From NCBI RefSeq assembly GCF_900112005.1, contig NZ_FOKK01000002.1, forward strand, positions 1 to 64,000: DNA of 64,000 bases, read 5' to 3'. Both the position numbers and the translations under genes were made by a program. Each line of letters begins with the position of its first letter. The first letter of the stretch is position 1. A model generated the notes under the pieces. That model did no database searches, was not told the DNA's origin, and saw only the letters and a program-made list of their open reading frames with translations. This DNA comes from Algoriphagus aquimarinus. Its GTDB lineage: Bacteria; Bacteroidota; Bacteroidia; Cytophagales; Cyclobacteriaceae. Below, one piece after another: positions 1-7,870 of the stretch.

Positions 1-203
1 GACTCCATAACTGTACCGGCTTTTAGAGAAGTTCTTCTTCTACATTGACTGCACTCGAAGAATTTTTTTCCTGAAAACCAGTATTGCTTAGGGCTACTTT
101 TACAGGTTTTACAATAGATCCCTGTCTTCTCACGGTAAGCTTTCAAGTAGGATTCACAACTCTCCTCGTTTGGAAAATGCTGGATAAACTCAATGATATT
201 CAT
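1..203 (-). mobile_element. IS1595-family transposase, N-terminal part (cut by window edge)
   Basis: The reverse strand reads an open frame from an ATG at 203 to the window edge (67 codons). It contains a zinc ribbon with Cys31-x2-Cys34 and Cys51-x2-Cys54, followed by an R-R-R-T-S-L-K-A-G-T-V-M stretch. This is the typical N-terminus of ISXO2/IS1595-like transposases, where the ribbon precedes the DDE-type catalytic domain. The catalytic domain would lie outside the window, so intactness cannot be judged. I could not identify a terminal inverted repeat with confidence between 204 and 321. Family assignment rests on the ribbon and the flanking motif. Confidence 0.75.
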
Positions 204-321
204 GGCTTTGTGTATTTTTAGCCAAGGAAAACCAATTCGACCTATTTAGGAACTACTTGTCACAAGCTGTCAAATAATATTTGGCTACGTGCAAAATCCC
301 GTAGAGTCAGTATTGAATATA

Positions 322-1905
322 TTACAAAGGTATATTCCCATGCTTCTTCCTAGGAATCTTATCCACCTTGTTTTCTAGCATTTTAAATGCTTTGATCAGT
401 TTGACTCGCGTTTCGGATGGCATAATGACTTCATCGATAAAGCCTCGGTGCGCTGCCCGATATGGATTTGCAAACTTAGAAGTGTACTCATCTACTTTTT
501 CCTGAAGTTTAGCTTCTGGATCTTCTGCTTCAGCAATTTCTTTCTTGAAAATAATCTCCGATGCTCCCTTTGCTCCCATTACGGCAATTTCAGCTGTCGG
601 CCAAGCAAAATTCAAATCGGCTCCGATATGCTTGGAATTCATCACATCATATGCTCCGCCGTAAGCTTTCCTTGTAATAACCGTGATTCTCGGCACAGTC
701 GCTTCTGAGAAAGCATATAGTAATTTGGCTCCATTCGTAATAATGCCATTCCATTCTTGGTCTGTTCCAGGCAAAAAGCCGGGTACGTCCACCAAAACTA
801 GGAGCGGAACATTGAAGCTGTCGCAAGTACGAACAAATCTCGCCGCCTTGACAGATGCATCATTATCCAAAACACCAGCCATAGACTGGGGTTGATTTCC
901 GACTACACCTATACTTCTACCAGCTATTCTTGCGAAACCCACTACGATATTATCAGCGAAGTTTTCATGAACTTCCAAAAACGAATCCTCATCCACAATA
1001 CCCTTTACCGCATCACGTATATCATAAGGCTGATTTGGATTCTCAGGAATCAAACTGTCCAATTCCTTTCTGCTTTCATCCTCCAGCATTTCATAAGGAT
1101 AAACAGGAGCAATTTCCTCGCAGTTTTGAGGCATATAGCTCAAGATCTTCTTCACATGCTGAATGCATTCCAATTCATTTGCACATGCGAAATGCGTGAC
1201 ACCACTTTTAGTACTATGGGCTGAAGCTCCTCCAAGTTCCTCGGCCGTGACATTTTCTTGCGTTACTGTCTTCACCACATTTGGTCCAGTCACAAACATA
1301 TAGGAGGTATTTTCCACCATTAATATGAAGTCTGTGATCGCCGGAGAATAAACCGCACCACCTGCACAAGGCCCCATGATCGCGGAAATCTGTGGCACCA
1401 CGCCTGAAGCAAGGGTATTTCTATAAAATATATCGGCATATCCGCCCAAAGAATTCACTCCTTCTTGTATTCTCGCTCCACCAGAATCGTTCAATCCAAT
1501 CACTGGAGCCCCATTTTTCATGGCCATGTCCATGATTTTGCAGATTTTTTCAGCATGAGTTTCGGAAAGTGACCCTCCGAAAACAGTAAAGTCCTGCGAA
1601 AAAATGTAAACCAATCGCCCATTCACCTCTCCATATCCAGTAATCACTCCATCACCTAGGTAATGCTCCTTGTCTAGACCAAAATCCTTTGCGCGATGCA
1701 TCACGAATTTGTCGATCTCCTGAAAGGTTCCCTCATCCATCAGCAATTCGACCCGCTCACGGGCGGTGAGTTTCCCTTTCTTATGCTGAGAGGCAATTCT
1801 CTTTTCCCCTCCACCAAGTAGCGCTTCTGCATTTTTCACTTTCAGTAAATCGATTTTACCCTCTTTTCCGGGCAACGTATAATTGGGTTTATCCTGCTTA
1901 CTCAT
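322..1905 (-). CDS. acyl-CoA carboxylase, carboxyltransferase (beta) subunit, PccB/MmdA type
   Basis: Predicted biotin-dependent carboxyltransferase that moves the carboxyl group between carboxybiotin and a short acyl-CoA (propionyl-CoA or methylmalonyl-CoA are the usual partners). The protein is about 527 aa, the normal size for PccB/MmdA. It shows the two crotonase-like halves: an N-terminal half with [18 protein letters not shown] and [11 protein letters not shown], and a C-terminal half with [15 protein letters not shown] and [10 protein letters not shown], the glycine pairs forming the oxyanion holes. I chose ATG 1905. An upstream in-frame TTG at 1929 would overlap the predicted -7 promoter element. 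No biotin carboxylase or biotin carrier gene is adjacent, so the exact acyl-CoA substrate is not decided by context. Confidence 0.9.
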   Translation of the reverse strand: MSKQDKPNYTLPGKEGKIDLLKVKNAEALLGGGEKRIASQHKKGKLTARERVELLMDEGTFQEIDKFVMHRAKDFGLDKEHYLGDGVITGYGEVNGRLVYIFSQDFTVFGGSLSETHAEKICKIMDMAMKNGAPVIGLNDSGGARIQEGVNSLGGYADIFYRNTLASGVVPQISAIMGPCAGGAVYSPAITDFILMVENTSYMFVTGPNVVKTVTQENVTAEELGGASAHSTKSGVTHFACANELECIQHVKKILSYMPQNCEEIAPVYPYEMLEDESRKELDSLIPENPNQPYDIRDAVKGIVDEDSFLEVHENFADNIVVGFARIAGRSIGVVGNQPQSMAGVLDNDASVKAARFVRTCDSFNVPLLVLVDVPGFLPGTDQEWNGIITNGAKLLYAFSEATVPRITVITRKAYGGAYDVMNSKHIGADLNFAWPTAEIAVMGAKGASEIIFKKEIAEAEDPEAKLQEKVDEYTSKFANPYRAAHRGFIDEVIMPSETRVKLIKAFKMLENKVDKIPRKKHGNIPL

Positions 1906-1926
1906 ATAATAGTTTTTAGACTTGCT

Positions 1927-1934
1927 CAAATATA
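1927..1934 (-). promoter_or_regulatory. predicted -7 element (TATATTTG) for the carboxyltransferase gene
   Basis: Exact match to the Bacteroidota -7 consensus TAnnTTTG, ending 22 bases upstream of the ATG at 1905. No good -33 TTTG is visible at the expected distance, so this is a partial match. It implies a very short 5' leader. Confidence 0.4.
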
Positions 1935-2334
1935 ACAGGCTTTGTCAGCTATGGAAAAGAATGAGAAGGAATGAACTTAAGGGAGGTGTCCAATTTGTGG
2001 ATTTTGTAAAAAGTAAGTAGGAAAAGGTATTAACAAAAATCCATTTGCAAATGGCCTAGCGTAAGTAGCAATGAGATTCTCTTATAAATCTCGTATTTGG
2101 ATATCTTGTAGTCAGGCAAAAGCAGGAATAAAAGAGCGAAAGTTTTTCAAAAAAACTCTACTGTGTTTTCAGCAACGCTACTGTAGAAGCTGAAAGATAA
2201 CTCTGTGTACCCCCAAACCTCTGTGCACTCTATGGCGATAAGACTTTATTTAAAACTGGGCAATAAAATATTAAGTAGAAAGTCCTCATTTCAAATAACT
2301 TTCTATATTCGCCCATCGAAAAAATTGGCAGCAT
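1935..2334. other. intergenic region between divergent genes, with a 14-bp palindrome
   Basis: About 400 bases without a convincing gene. The most distinct element is a perfect palindrome, CCATTTGCAAATGG, at 2041-2054, which could be a regulator site. A weak open frame from 2205 overlaps the start of the next gene and has no protein-like character. Nothing else is recognised. Confidence 0.4.
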
Positions 2335-3279
2335 ATGAATACCCGAAAGGCGGCGGTGATAGACATGGGGACCAATACATTTCATTTGTTATTGGTAGAA
2401 TTAGACGGTGTAAGTTTTAAAACAATTTACAAGGAGAAAATCCCTGTCAAATTGGGTAAAGGCGGTATCAACCAAAATACCCTAGCAGAAGATGCTATAA
2501 AACGAGCATTTCATACGCTCACACATTTCAAAAACCTGATCGATGGCGAGCACATAGATCAGGTTTTTGCTTTTGCGACCAGCGCAGTGCGAAATGCCGA
2601 AAATGGCCCTGACTTCGTCAGAACAGTCAAAGAAACCATTGGAATCAACATACAAGTACTTTCTGGATCAGAGGAAGCACAAATGATTTATGAGGGAATT
2701 CGACTTTCTGGCTCACTAAACGGTCAGACAGACCTAATGATGGACATCGGTGGTGGTTCGGTGGAATTCATCATTGGCAATAACCAAGAGTCACTTTGGA
2801 AGCAAAGTTTTGAAATCGGTGGCCAACGACTACTGGAGCTTTTTCACTACCACGACCCTATTCTGCCAGAAGAGATAGATAAACTGGAAAGCTATTTGGA
2901 GGAAAAGCTTCAGCCTCTTATCCAAGCTATTCAAACCTACAAACCAACTGGTCTAGTTGGAGCTTCAGGGACTTTTGATACGCTGACGGACATTTATTTC
3001 GAATCCATGCTGCAGTGCAAACTTACCGGACGCCATGTATTCGAACTTCCAGTAGAAGAATATGAAGCGATTCATCGTATGATTTTGAGCAAAAACAAAG
3101 AAGAACGTCTGCTGATTCCCGGCATGATCCCCATGCGAGTGGACATGATTGTGGTCGCATCAAGTTTGATTGAGTTCATTTTGCGCTACATAGATATTGA
3201 TTTCATCACTTGTTCTCACTATGCTTTAAAAGAAGGTGCGATCGCATCCTTACTTATTCCAGAGCAAACTATCCATTGA
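2335..3279 (+). CDS. Ppx/GppA phosphatase family protein (short form)
   Basis: Predicted exopolyphosphatase or guanosine pentaphosphate phosphatase of the sugar kinase/actin-like fold. The N-terminal AVIDMGTNTFHLLLVE is the phosphate-1 loop. DIGGGSVEFI near residue 140 is the second nucleotide/phosphate loop, and GASGTFDTL near residue 215 is also family-like. At 314 aa it is the short form, lacking the C-terminal HD-type domain of the ~500-aa E. coli Ppx and GppA. Whether it acts on polyphosphate or (p)ppGpp cannot be told from sequence. It stands alone, with the next gene 70 bases downstream on the same strand behind its own possible promoter. Confidence 0.88.
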   Translation: MNTRKAAVIDMGTNTFHLLLVELDGVSFKTIYKEKIPVKLGKGGINQNTLAEDAIKRAFHTLTHFKNLIDGEHIDQVFAFATSAVRNAENGPDFVRTVKETIGINIQVLSGSEEAQMIYEGIRLSGSLNGQTDLMMDIGGGSVEFIIGNNQESLWKQSFEIGGQRLLELFHYHDPILPEEIDKLESYLEEKLQPLIQAIQTYKPTGLVGASGTFDTLTDIYFESMLQCKLTGRHVFELPVEEYEAIHRMILSKNKEERLLIPGMIPMRVDMIVVASSLIEFILRYIDIDFITCSHYALKEGAIASLLIPEQTIH

Positions 3280-3304
3280 TCCATTCGAAAAAAATATCCT
3301 TTCT

Positions 3305-3312
3305 TATATTTG
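3305..3312 (+). promoter_or_regulatory. predicted -7 element (TATATTTG) before the Ldh-family gene
   Basis: Exact TAnnTTTG match 37 bases upstream of the ATG at 3350. No clear -33 TTTG at 19-21 bases, so support is partial. Confidence 0.35.
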
Positions 3313-3349
3313 GTTGATTGTTTTTTCACCAGTTTAACCCCCTATTCCT

Positions 3350-4420
3350 ATGACCTATTCCTACGAACAACTCCATACGTTTACTTTGGGCATGCTTGCC
3401 AAAATAGGCTGTCCAGAAGATCAGGCTAAAACGGCGGCGGATGTTTTGCTATCTGCAGATCTACGCGGAGTGGACAGTCATGGGGTCGCTCGACTTTCTG
3501 GTTATGTGCGTTTATGGGAAAAAGGAAGAATCAATGCTACGCCAAATGTGCGAGTAGTTCACGAAACTCCCTCCACTGCGGTAGTAGATGGAGATGGAGG
3601 TTTAGGCTTGGTCGTAGCTCCTTATGCGATGAAAGTTGCAATCGAAAAAGCCAAGATCGCTGGAACAGGTTGGGTTTCTGTAAAAAACTCAAATCACTAC
3701 GGCATCGCTGGCTACCATGCCATGCAAGCGTTGGATCATGATATGATCGGGATTTCTTTGACGAATGCCAGTCCGCTGGTAGCTCCGACTTTTTCTCAGG
3801 AGAGACTTCTGGGAACCAATCCTATTGCAGTTGCAATTCCTGCCAAAGACCAGCCGCCATTCGTCGCTGATATGGCCACGACAACAGCAGCCAATGGAAA
3901 ACTGGAAATTCTTCAACGCAAAGGAATGGACACACCAACTGGCTGGGTGCAGGATAAAGATGGAAATCAGACGACTTCTGCAAATGGAGTGAAAGATGGA
4001 GGAGCTTTACTTCCATTGGGTGGTGATCGTGAACATGGTTCGCACAAAGGTTATGCACTGGGTTCCATTGTAGATATTTTCTCGGCAGTTCTTTCCGGCG
4101 CCAATTATGGCCCTTGGGTTCCGCCATTTGTGGCTTTCTTGGAGCCAGATCCTAATCCAGTTGGAGAAGGGATTGGTCACTTTTTCGGCGCAATGCGCGT
4201 AGATGCCTTCCGTCCAGCTGATGAATTCAAAGCTCACATGGATAATTGGATAACTCGATTCCGTGCCGCCAAGCCAACTCCTGGAAATGAAAAAGTCTTG
4301 ATCCCAGGTGATCCAGAGCGTGAATTGGAAGCTATTCGTATGAAAGATGGAATTCCATTGCTAGATCCGGTGGTAAAGGATTTGACGGAATTGGGAGAAC
4401 GATTTGGGGTGAAGTTTTAA
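3350..4420 (+). CDS. Ldh family oxidoreductase (malate/L-lactate/ureidoglycolate dehydrogenase type)
   Basis: Predicted NAD(P)-dependent 2-hydroxyacid dehydrogenase of the MDH/LDH2 family, unrelated to classical LDH. The 356-aa length is typical. DLRGVDSHGVARL near residue 40 carries the conserved histidine, NSNHYGIAGYHA near residue 115 is the second family signature, and FVADMATTTAANGKLE follows near residue 175. Family members reduce or oxidise malate, lactate, ureidoglycolate, sulfolactate or 2,3-diketogulonate, and this sequence does not distinguish among them. The gene is monocistronic as far as can be seen and convergent with the toxin-antitoxin pair. Confidence 0.88.
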   Translation: MTYSYEQLHTFTLGMLAKIGCPEDQAKTAADVLLSADLRGVDSHGVARLSGYVRLWEKGRINATPNVRVVHETPSTAVVDGDGGLGLVVAPYAMKVAIEKAKIAGTGWVSVKNSNHYGIAGYHAMQALDHDMIGISLTNASPLVAPTFSQERLLGTNPIAVAIPAKDQPPFVADMATTTAANGKLEILQRKGMDTPTGWVQDKDGNQTTSANGVKDGGALLPLGGDREHGSHKGYALGSIVDIFSAVLSGANYGPWVPPFVAFLEPDPNPVGEGIGHFFGAMRVDAFRPADEFKAHMDNWITRFRAAKPTPGNEKVLIPGDPERELEAIRMKDGIPLLDPVVKDLTELGERFGVKF

Positions 4421-4475
4421 AAGTTGTGGGAGAAGATGATCGATCCGCATAAATGCTATTTATCTAAATTAGCTT

Positions 4476-4745
4476 CTAGTAGAAATCTTCCTCAGAAAAA
4501 ATACTTTGAGGTTCTTGTCGGTTGTCAATTATGGTAATGATTTCAATTGAGTTCAAATTCACCCTATAAAAAAACGAGGCCTCCTTTGATACAACACATT
4601 TTCTGACTCCACGAATCTCCGGAATTTCGGGACAGCTTTCCGAGTGTTGACTTATTCTTTCAAAAGACCTTAATAACTTATCTAAAAACTTATCCCGTAC
4701 TCGAACAGACCATTTTTCTAATAGATAATCAAGAAGCTCCTCCAC
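4476..4745 (-). CDS. RelE/ParE-type toxin, apparent start codon lost
   Basis: Resembles Bacteroidota ParE/RelE toxins: a helical pair (ELLDYLLEKW, VRDKFLDKLLRSFERIS), then RKCVVSKEASFFYRV and IEIITIIDNRQEP, the usual C-terminal beta-sheet. The first standard start in frame is GTG at 4745, which leaves out the first beta-strand. Reading further upstream in the same frame gives V-K-E-V-Y-L-S-L-V-A-E, the expected N-terminus, which runs directly into the antitoxin's TAA at 4785-4787. No ATG, GTG or TTG lies in that stretch. Either the toxin is made N-terminally truncated from GTG, or the start was mutated and the gene is inactive. Confidence 0.7.
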   Translation of the reverse strand: MEELLDYLLEKWSVRVRDKFLDKLLRSFERISQHSESCPEIPEIRGVRKCVVSKEASFFYRVNLNSIEIITIIDNRQEPQSIFSEEDFY

Positions 4746-4784
4746 CCTTCTTTCAGCAACAAGAGAAAGATAAACCTCTTTTAC

Positions 4785-4997
4785 TTAAGAGACTTTCTCT
4801 AAGAAATCGGTCAAAGAGACCTTCTTTCCTTCCTCTAATTGCTTTATACCTAGAAGAATTTCCTTTCGCTGCAATTCCGTTAAAGCTTCTTTATTTTCGA
4901 TATGCTCAAATAAATCTGAAAGTGCGGACAGCAATTCATCGTCATCCACTGTAAGTATTTTTTGCACCAATCTGAGTTTTTCAGCTGCTAGTCTCAT
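4785..4997 (-). CDS. antitoxin of the RelE/ParE-type pair
   Basis: Small (70 aa), charged, helix-rich protein immediately upstream of the toxin frame, the standard order for type II modules. The C-terminal part (LGIKQLEEGKKVSLTDFLEKV) resembles the toxin-wrapping tail of antitoxins paired with ParE-like toxins in this phylum. Its stop codon lies in the same reading frame as the toxin. About 70 bases upstream of the ATG, TCACTGAGTGA at 5070-5080 is a small inverted repeat that could be an autoregulatory operator. Function is inferred from context and general appearance rather than a strong motif. Confidence 0.65.
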   Translation of the reverse strand: MRLAAEKLRLVQKILTVDDDELLSALSDLFEHIENKEALTELQRKEILLGIKQLEEGKKVSLTDFLEKVS

Positions 4998-5151
4998 TTT
5001 TAGTTCTTTTTGATGAATTTAATCTTTTTACTAGATTTTAGGAAATTACGGCGAAATGACTGAGCTAACTCACTGAGTGAAAATTCCAAAAGTTTACAAA
5101 GGAATATCCCTCCTCTTTTCTCTGAAACTTAAAACTATCCTTTAGGTTTAC

Positions 5152-5613
5152 TCATTCCTTCAAATCCCCCCTATTCCCCTCCAGTAACTTTACCTGCTTT
5201 TCCATAAGTTCAGTCATCCGGCTTAGCAACTCAATATTTTTTGGTGTTGTCTCTCGCTGATCTGCTGGATCCTCTGCTCTTTTTCTAATGGTGTTCATCA
5301 ATTTAACGATGAGAAACACAGTAAATCCGATGATTAGAAAATCAACACTCGCTTCCATTAATTTTCCATAGCCAATTGCAATTTCCTCTGGCTTGGTAAT
5401 TCCCTCCTCTACGACCGCATGCCTCAGAATTATTCGCTTATTCTCCAGATTGATCCCATCGGTAAGAAATGAAAGCGGAGGAAGAAAGATCTCTTTCACC
5501 AACACATCTACTACTTTATTAAAAGCAGAGCCGATGATCACTCCGATCGCAATGTCAATCATATTGCCTTTGACGGCAAACTCCTTAAATTCTTCAATTA
5601 ATTTGAATTTCAT
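5152..5613 (-). CDS. mscL: large-conductance mechanosensitive channel MscL
   Basis: Pentameric inner-membrane channel that opens under membrane tension to release solutes on hypo-osmotic shock. The N-terminal amphipathic segment (FKEFAVKGNMIDIAIGVIIG) leads into TM1 and carries the conserved glycine-rich pore-lining pattern. TM2 is VDFLIIGFTVFLIVKL near residues 90-105, followed by a charged cytoplasmic helix (LSRMTELMEKQVKLLEG). At 153 aa it is slightly longer than the 136-aa E. coli protein, the extra being in the periplasmic loop. It is transcribed alone, and no terminator is obvious downstream. Confidence 0.95.
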   Translation of the reverse strand: MKFKLIEEFKEFAVKGNMIDIAIGVIIGSAFNKVVDVLVKEIFLPPLSFLTDGINLENKRIILRHAVVEEGITKPEEIAIGYGKLMEASVDFLIIGFTVFLIVKLMNTIRKRAEDPADQRETTPKNIELLSRMTELMEKQVKLLEGNRGDLKE

Positions 5614-5682
5614 AATTACAGATAATTAGTGTGAGCAGAATCCAGCATGAGTGGAATCTCTGATCCAAAAGCTATTCCTAGA

Positions 5683-5712
5683 AGTCGAAATTAGAATTTC
5701 GGCTTTTTTTTT
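5683..5712 (+). terminator. orphan rho-independent terminator-like hairpin
   Basis: A 9-bp stem (arms 5683-5691 and 5696-5704, one T-G pair) with a 4-base loop, followed by a run of T on the plus strand. No plus-strand gene ends here: mscL on the minus strand starts upstream and the next plus-strand gene starts downstream. It may end a short unannotated or antisense transcript, or be a relic. Confidence 0.5.
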
Positions 5713-5804
5713 GAACCAATTGCTACAGCAACTCCTCATTCGAATAGTAAGTACCGTCAATTAAAGCAACTATAAATCAATCATTTAACTACTTAACCCA
5801 GGTA

Positions 5805-6056
5805 TTGATAACAAAATCCCATGGTCAAAGCATCAAAAATGACAAGAAATATGAGGCCCTTCGGAGTGAAGGAATGAGCCAAGAGAAAGCTGCTAGAATC
5901 GCAAATGACCCCAACTCGGGCAAAAAAGGTGGCAAAGCCAAAGCGTATGAGAATCGAACGAATGAGGAATTACACGACAAAGCAAAAAAAGTTGGCGTCA
6001 ACGGAAGAAGCAATTATGACAAAGCAAGATTTATTCATGCTTTGAGAAATCAATAA
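5805..6056 (+). CDS. DUF7218/Rho-termination-factor-like small basic protein
   Basis: An 83-aa lysine-rich protein. The N-terminus (SHGQSIKNDKKYEALRSEGMSQEKAARIAN) matches a family of small proteins that begin with SHG and contain a K-x-D-x-x-Y-E-x-L-R core. The C-terminal part (NEELHDKAKKVGVNGRSNYDKARFIHALRN) resembles a SAP/Rho N-terminal helix-extended-loop motif, suggesting nucleic-acid binding. The only standard start before the conserved SHG segment is TTG at 5805, and an internal ATG at codon 24 would remove it. Family function is unknown. It precedes the AI-2E permease by 88 bases and may be co-expressed. Confidence 0.75.
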   Translation: MITKSHGQSIKNDKKYEALRSEGMSQEKAARIANDPNSGKKGGKAKAYENRTNEELHDKAKKVGVNGRSNYDKARFIHALRNQ

Positions 6057-6144
6057 TTGGCTAATGTTTATCAGATCGCAAATTCCTTGAACCTCCGAGG
6101 AATTTTAAGACCAAAACCATCGCGAGACCTAAAACACATATAAC

Positions 6145-7353
6145 ATGAAAGCAAAGGAAATTTTACTCAGTTTGGCATTACTTATCCTAGGAACTTACTT
6201 CCTAATCAAAGGACTTGTGATCTCCACCTCATTTCTGGTTCCCATTGCTTTTGCATCCCTTCTCACCTTGATTTGTATACCTCTTTCGCGGAAGATGGAA
6301 ATAATAGGTATATCCAGAGGACTCGCTTCCTTCCTTTGCGTAGTCGTAAGCTTTGTTTCCTTCTTAGCTTTTTTCTGGGTCATATCCGCTCAGATTAGCA
6401 ATATCTCGGAAAGATGGCCTGAGGCAAAAAAAACACTTAAGCCTAAACTTGAATCTACACAACAATTTATCCGAGAAAAAACGGGAATAAGTACTCAGGA
6501 ACAAATGAAGTTGATCTATGGAGCTACAGAGGAAAATCCTGAGTCGTCGACTTCTGAGAAACCTCAAGCAGATAAGCTACCTGATAATTCTGAAGCAGAT
6601 TCCTCCGAATTACTAACTCAAGGTGCTAAAAAGAAGATTGGCATTATCGTCATGGATTTCTTTGGATTTTTGGGAAGTGCAATGCTCACCTTTATATATC
6701 TCTTCTTTTTCCTTTTTTACCGTAGAAAGGTAAAGCTATCTATCCTTAAGTTTTTCGATCCTGAGAAAAGAAGTCAAGCACAGGAAGTAATGGGACAATC
6801 CATTCAACTTTCAGTAAACTTTTTAGTAGGAAGGCTTACGCTTATCCTTTTTCTGGCAATAATTTACAGCGCTGGCTTAATGATAGCAGGTGTGGACAAC
6901 GCGATTTTAATCAGTTTGATTGCCGCTGTGCTCTCATTGATCCCATATCTAGGGGTGATAATCGGTTACGTTTTAGCTATTTCCATGACAGCATTTAGTG
7001 GCGCAGAAACCTGGTCGCTTATGATCGTCACATTTACTTATGGACTAGCTCAATTCATAGAATCATACATACTAGAGCCGTATGTGGTGGGCGACAAAGT
7101 TAATCTCAATCCACTCATTACAATTGTAGTAGTTGTTTTAGGTGGTTCTGTATGGGGAGTTTCGGGTATGATTCTAAGTATACCTCTGGCGGGAATTTTA
7201 AAAATCATTTTTGACGCGACAGATGCACTCAAACCACTAGGATATGCTTTAGGGGTAGAAGATATTGACAGCTCTGATAAACAAGGGGTGTTGAGTCGCT
7301 GGGGTGAAAATATCTGGAATAAATTTAAAAAGATACCAACACGGAAACACTAA
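6145..7353 (+). CDS. AI-2E family transporter (PerM/YdiK-like permease)
   Basis: Polytopic inner-membrane protein of 402 aa. Two TM segments lie in the first 45 residues and a third near 55-80. A soluble Glu/Ser/Pro-rich stretch spans about 130-160, a hairpin of TM segments lies near 170-195, and a glycine- and isoleucine-rich C-terminal membrane bundle (ISLIAAVLSLIPYLGVIIGY, VVVVLGGSVWGVSGMILSIP) follows. PYLGVIIG and GGSVWGVSGM are family signatures. Members export varied solutes, and some act in Na+/H+ antiport; the substrate here is not predictable. It precedes the acidic-protein/DUF1704 unit by about 220 bases. Confidence 0.88.
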   Translation: MKAKEILLSLALLILGTYFLIKGLVISTSFLVPIAFASLLTLICIPLSRKMEIIGISRGLASFLCVVVSFVSFLAFFWVISAQISNISERWPEAKKTLKPKLESTQQFIREKTGISTQEQMKLIYGATEENPESSTSEKPQADKLPDNSEADSSELLTQGAKKKIGIIVMDFFGFLGSAMLTFIYLFFFLFYRRKVKLSILKFFDPEKRSQAQEVMGQSIQLSVNFLVGRLTLILFLAIIYSAGLMIAGVDNAILISLIAAVLSLIPYLGVIIGYVLAISMTAFSGAETWSLMIVTFTYGLAQFIESYILEPYVVGDKVNLNPLITIVVVVLGGSVWGVSGMILSIPLAGILKIIFDATDALKPLGYALGVEDIDSSDKQGVLSRWGENIWNKFKKIPTRKH

Positions 7354-7571
7354 GTACCCAACTCATCCTCACTCCAATATCTACCCAAACTGGGAATAAC
7401 AATTCTCAGGGAAACTAGTGGAGGCATTTTTTTGAGTTTTCAAGCTTTTAAAAAAAAGTAAATAACCTTGGCTCAGGACCAACTAAGCATGATTTAACTT
7501 TTTTAAAGGAGAGGAATTCCCCAAAGGCATCCAGATTGCCTATTTACTTCTACACTAAAAAATCAACGACC

Positions 7572-7868
7572 ATGACTAATCATAAACCAACAAATCCAAA
7601 AGACTCAATTCAAAAAACCAACGAGGAATTAGCAGAGGAAGCTAGAGTAACGAAAGAAGATCTCGAGGCTCTTGGGCCAAAGAGCGCCAATCTAAGTGAT
7701 GATGGAGGCGATGATGAACAGTTGCTTCACAGAAAAGAAAAGGTCGATTTCGGAGGCGAAGGTCTAGATGTGCCAGGAAGTGAATTGGATGATGCGCAGG
7801 AAAAGATAGGCTCTGAAGACGAGGAAAACAATGCATATAGCCAAAGCAACGAAGACGAAGAAAAGTAA
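7572..7868 (+). CDS. small acidic protein, first gene of the DUF1704/ATP-grasp unit
   Basis: A 98-aa, very acidic, low-complexity and probably disordered protein. I chose ATG 7572 because the residues encoded upstream do not look coding. The C-terminal third contains LDVPGSELDDAQEKIGSEDEENN and ends in NEDEEK. No membrane segment, cysteine or enzyme motif is present. Its stop is separated from the DUF1704 start by only 2 bases, implying translational coupling. Similar acidic proteins seem common in this phylum, though I could not search. It could be a substrate or adaptor for the two enzymes that follow; that is inference from position and composition. Confidence 0.75.
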   Translation: MTNHKPTNPKDSIQKTNEELAEEARVTKEDLEALGPKSANLSDDGGDDEQLLHRKEKVDFGGEGLDVPGSELDDAQEKIGSEDEENNAYSQSNEDEEK

Positions 7869-7870
7869 GG

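Noticed and set aside
448-1224. Several plus-strand open frames inside the carboxyltransferase gene
   Set aside because: They are antisense to a clearly coding gene, lack family features and reflect its codon usage.
2205-2420. 71-codon plus-strand open frame before the Ppx/GppA gene
   Set aside because: It overlaps the real start of that gene out of frame and has no protein-like character.
7572-7868. Acidic protein as a true Pup or ubiquitin-like modifier
   Set aside because: It lacks a GGE/GGQ or diglycine terminus, and no PafA/Dop or E1-like enzyme is nearby. Only a looser ligation model is kept.
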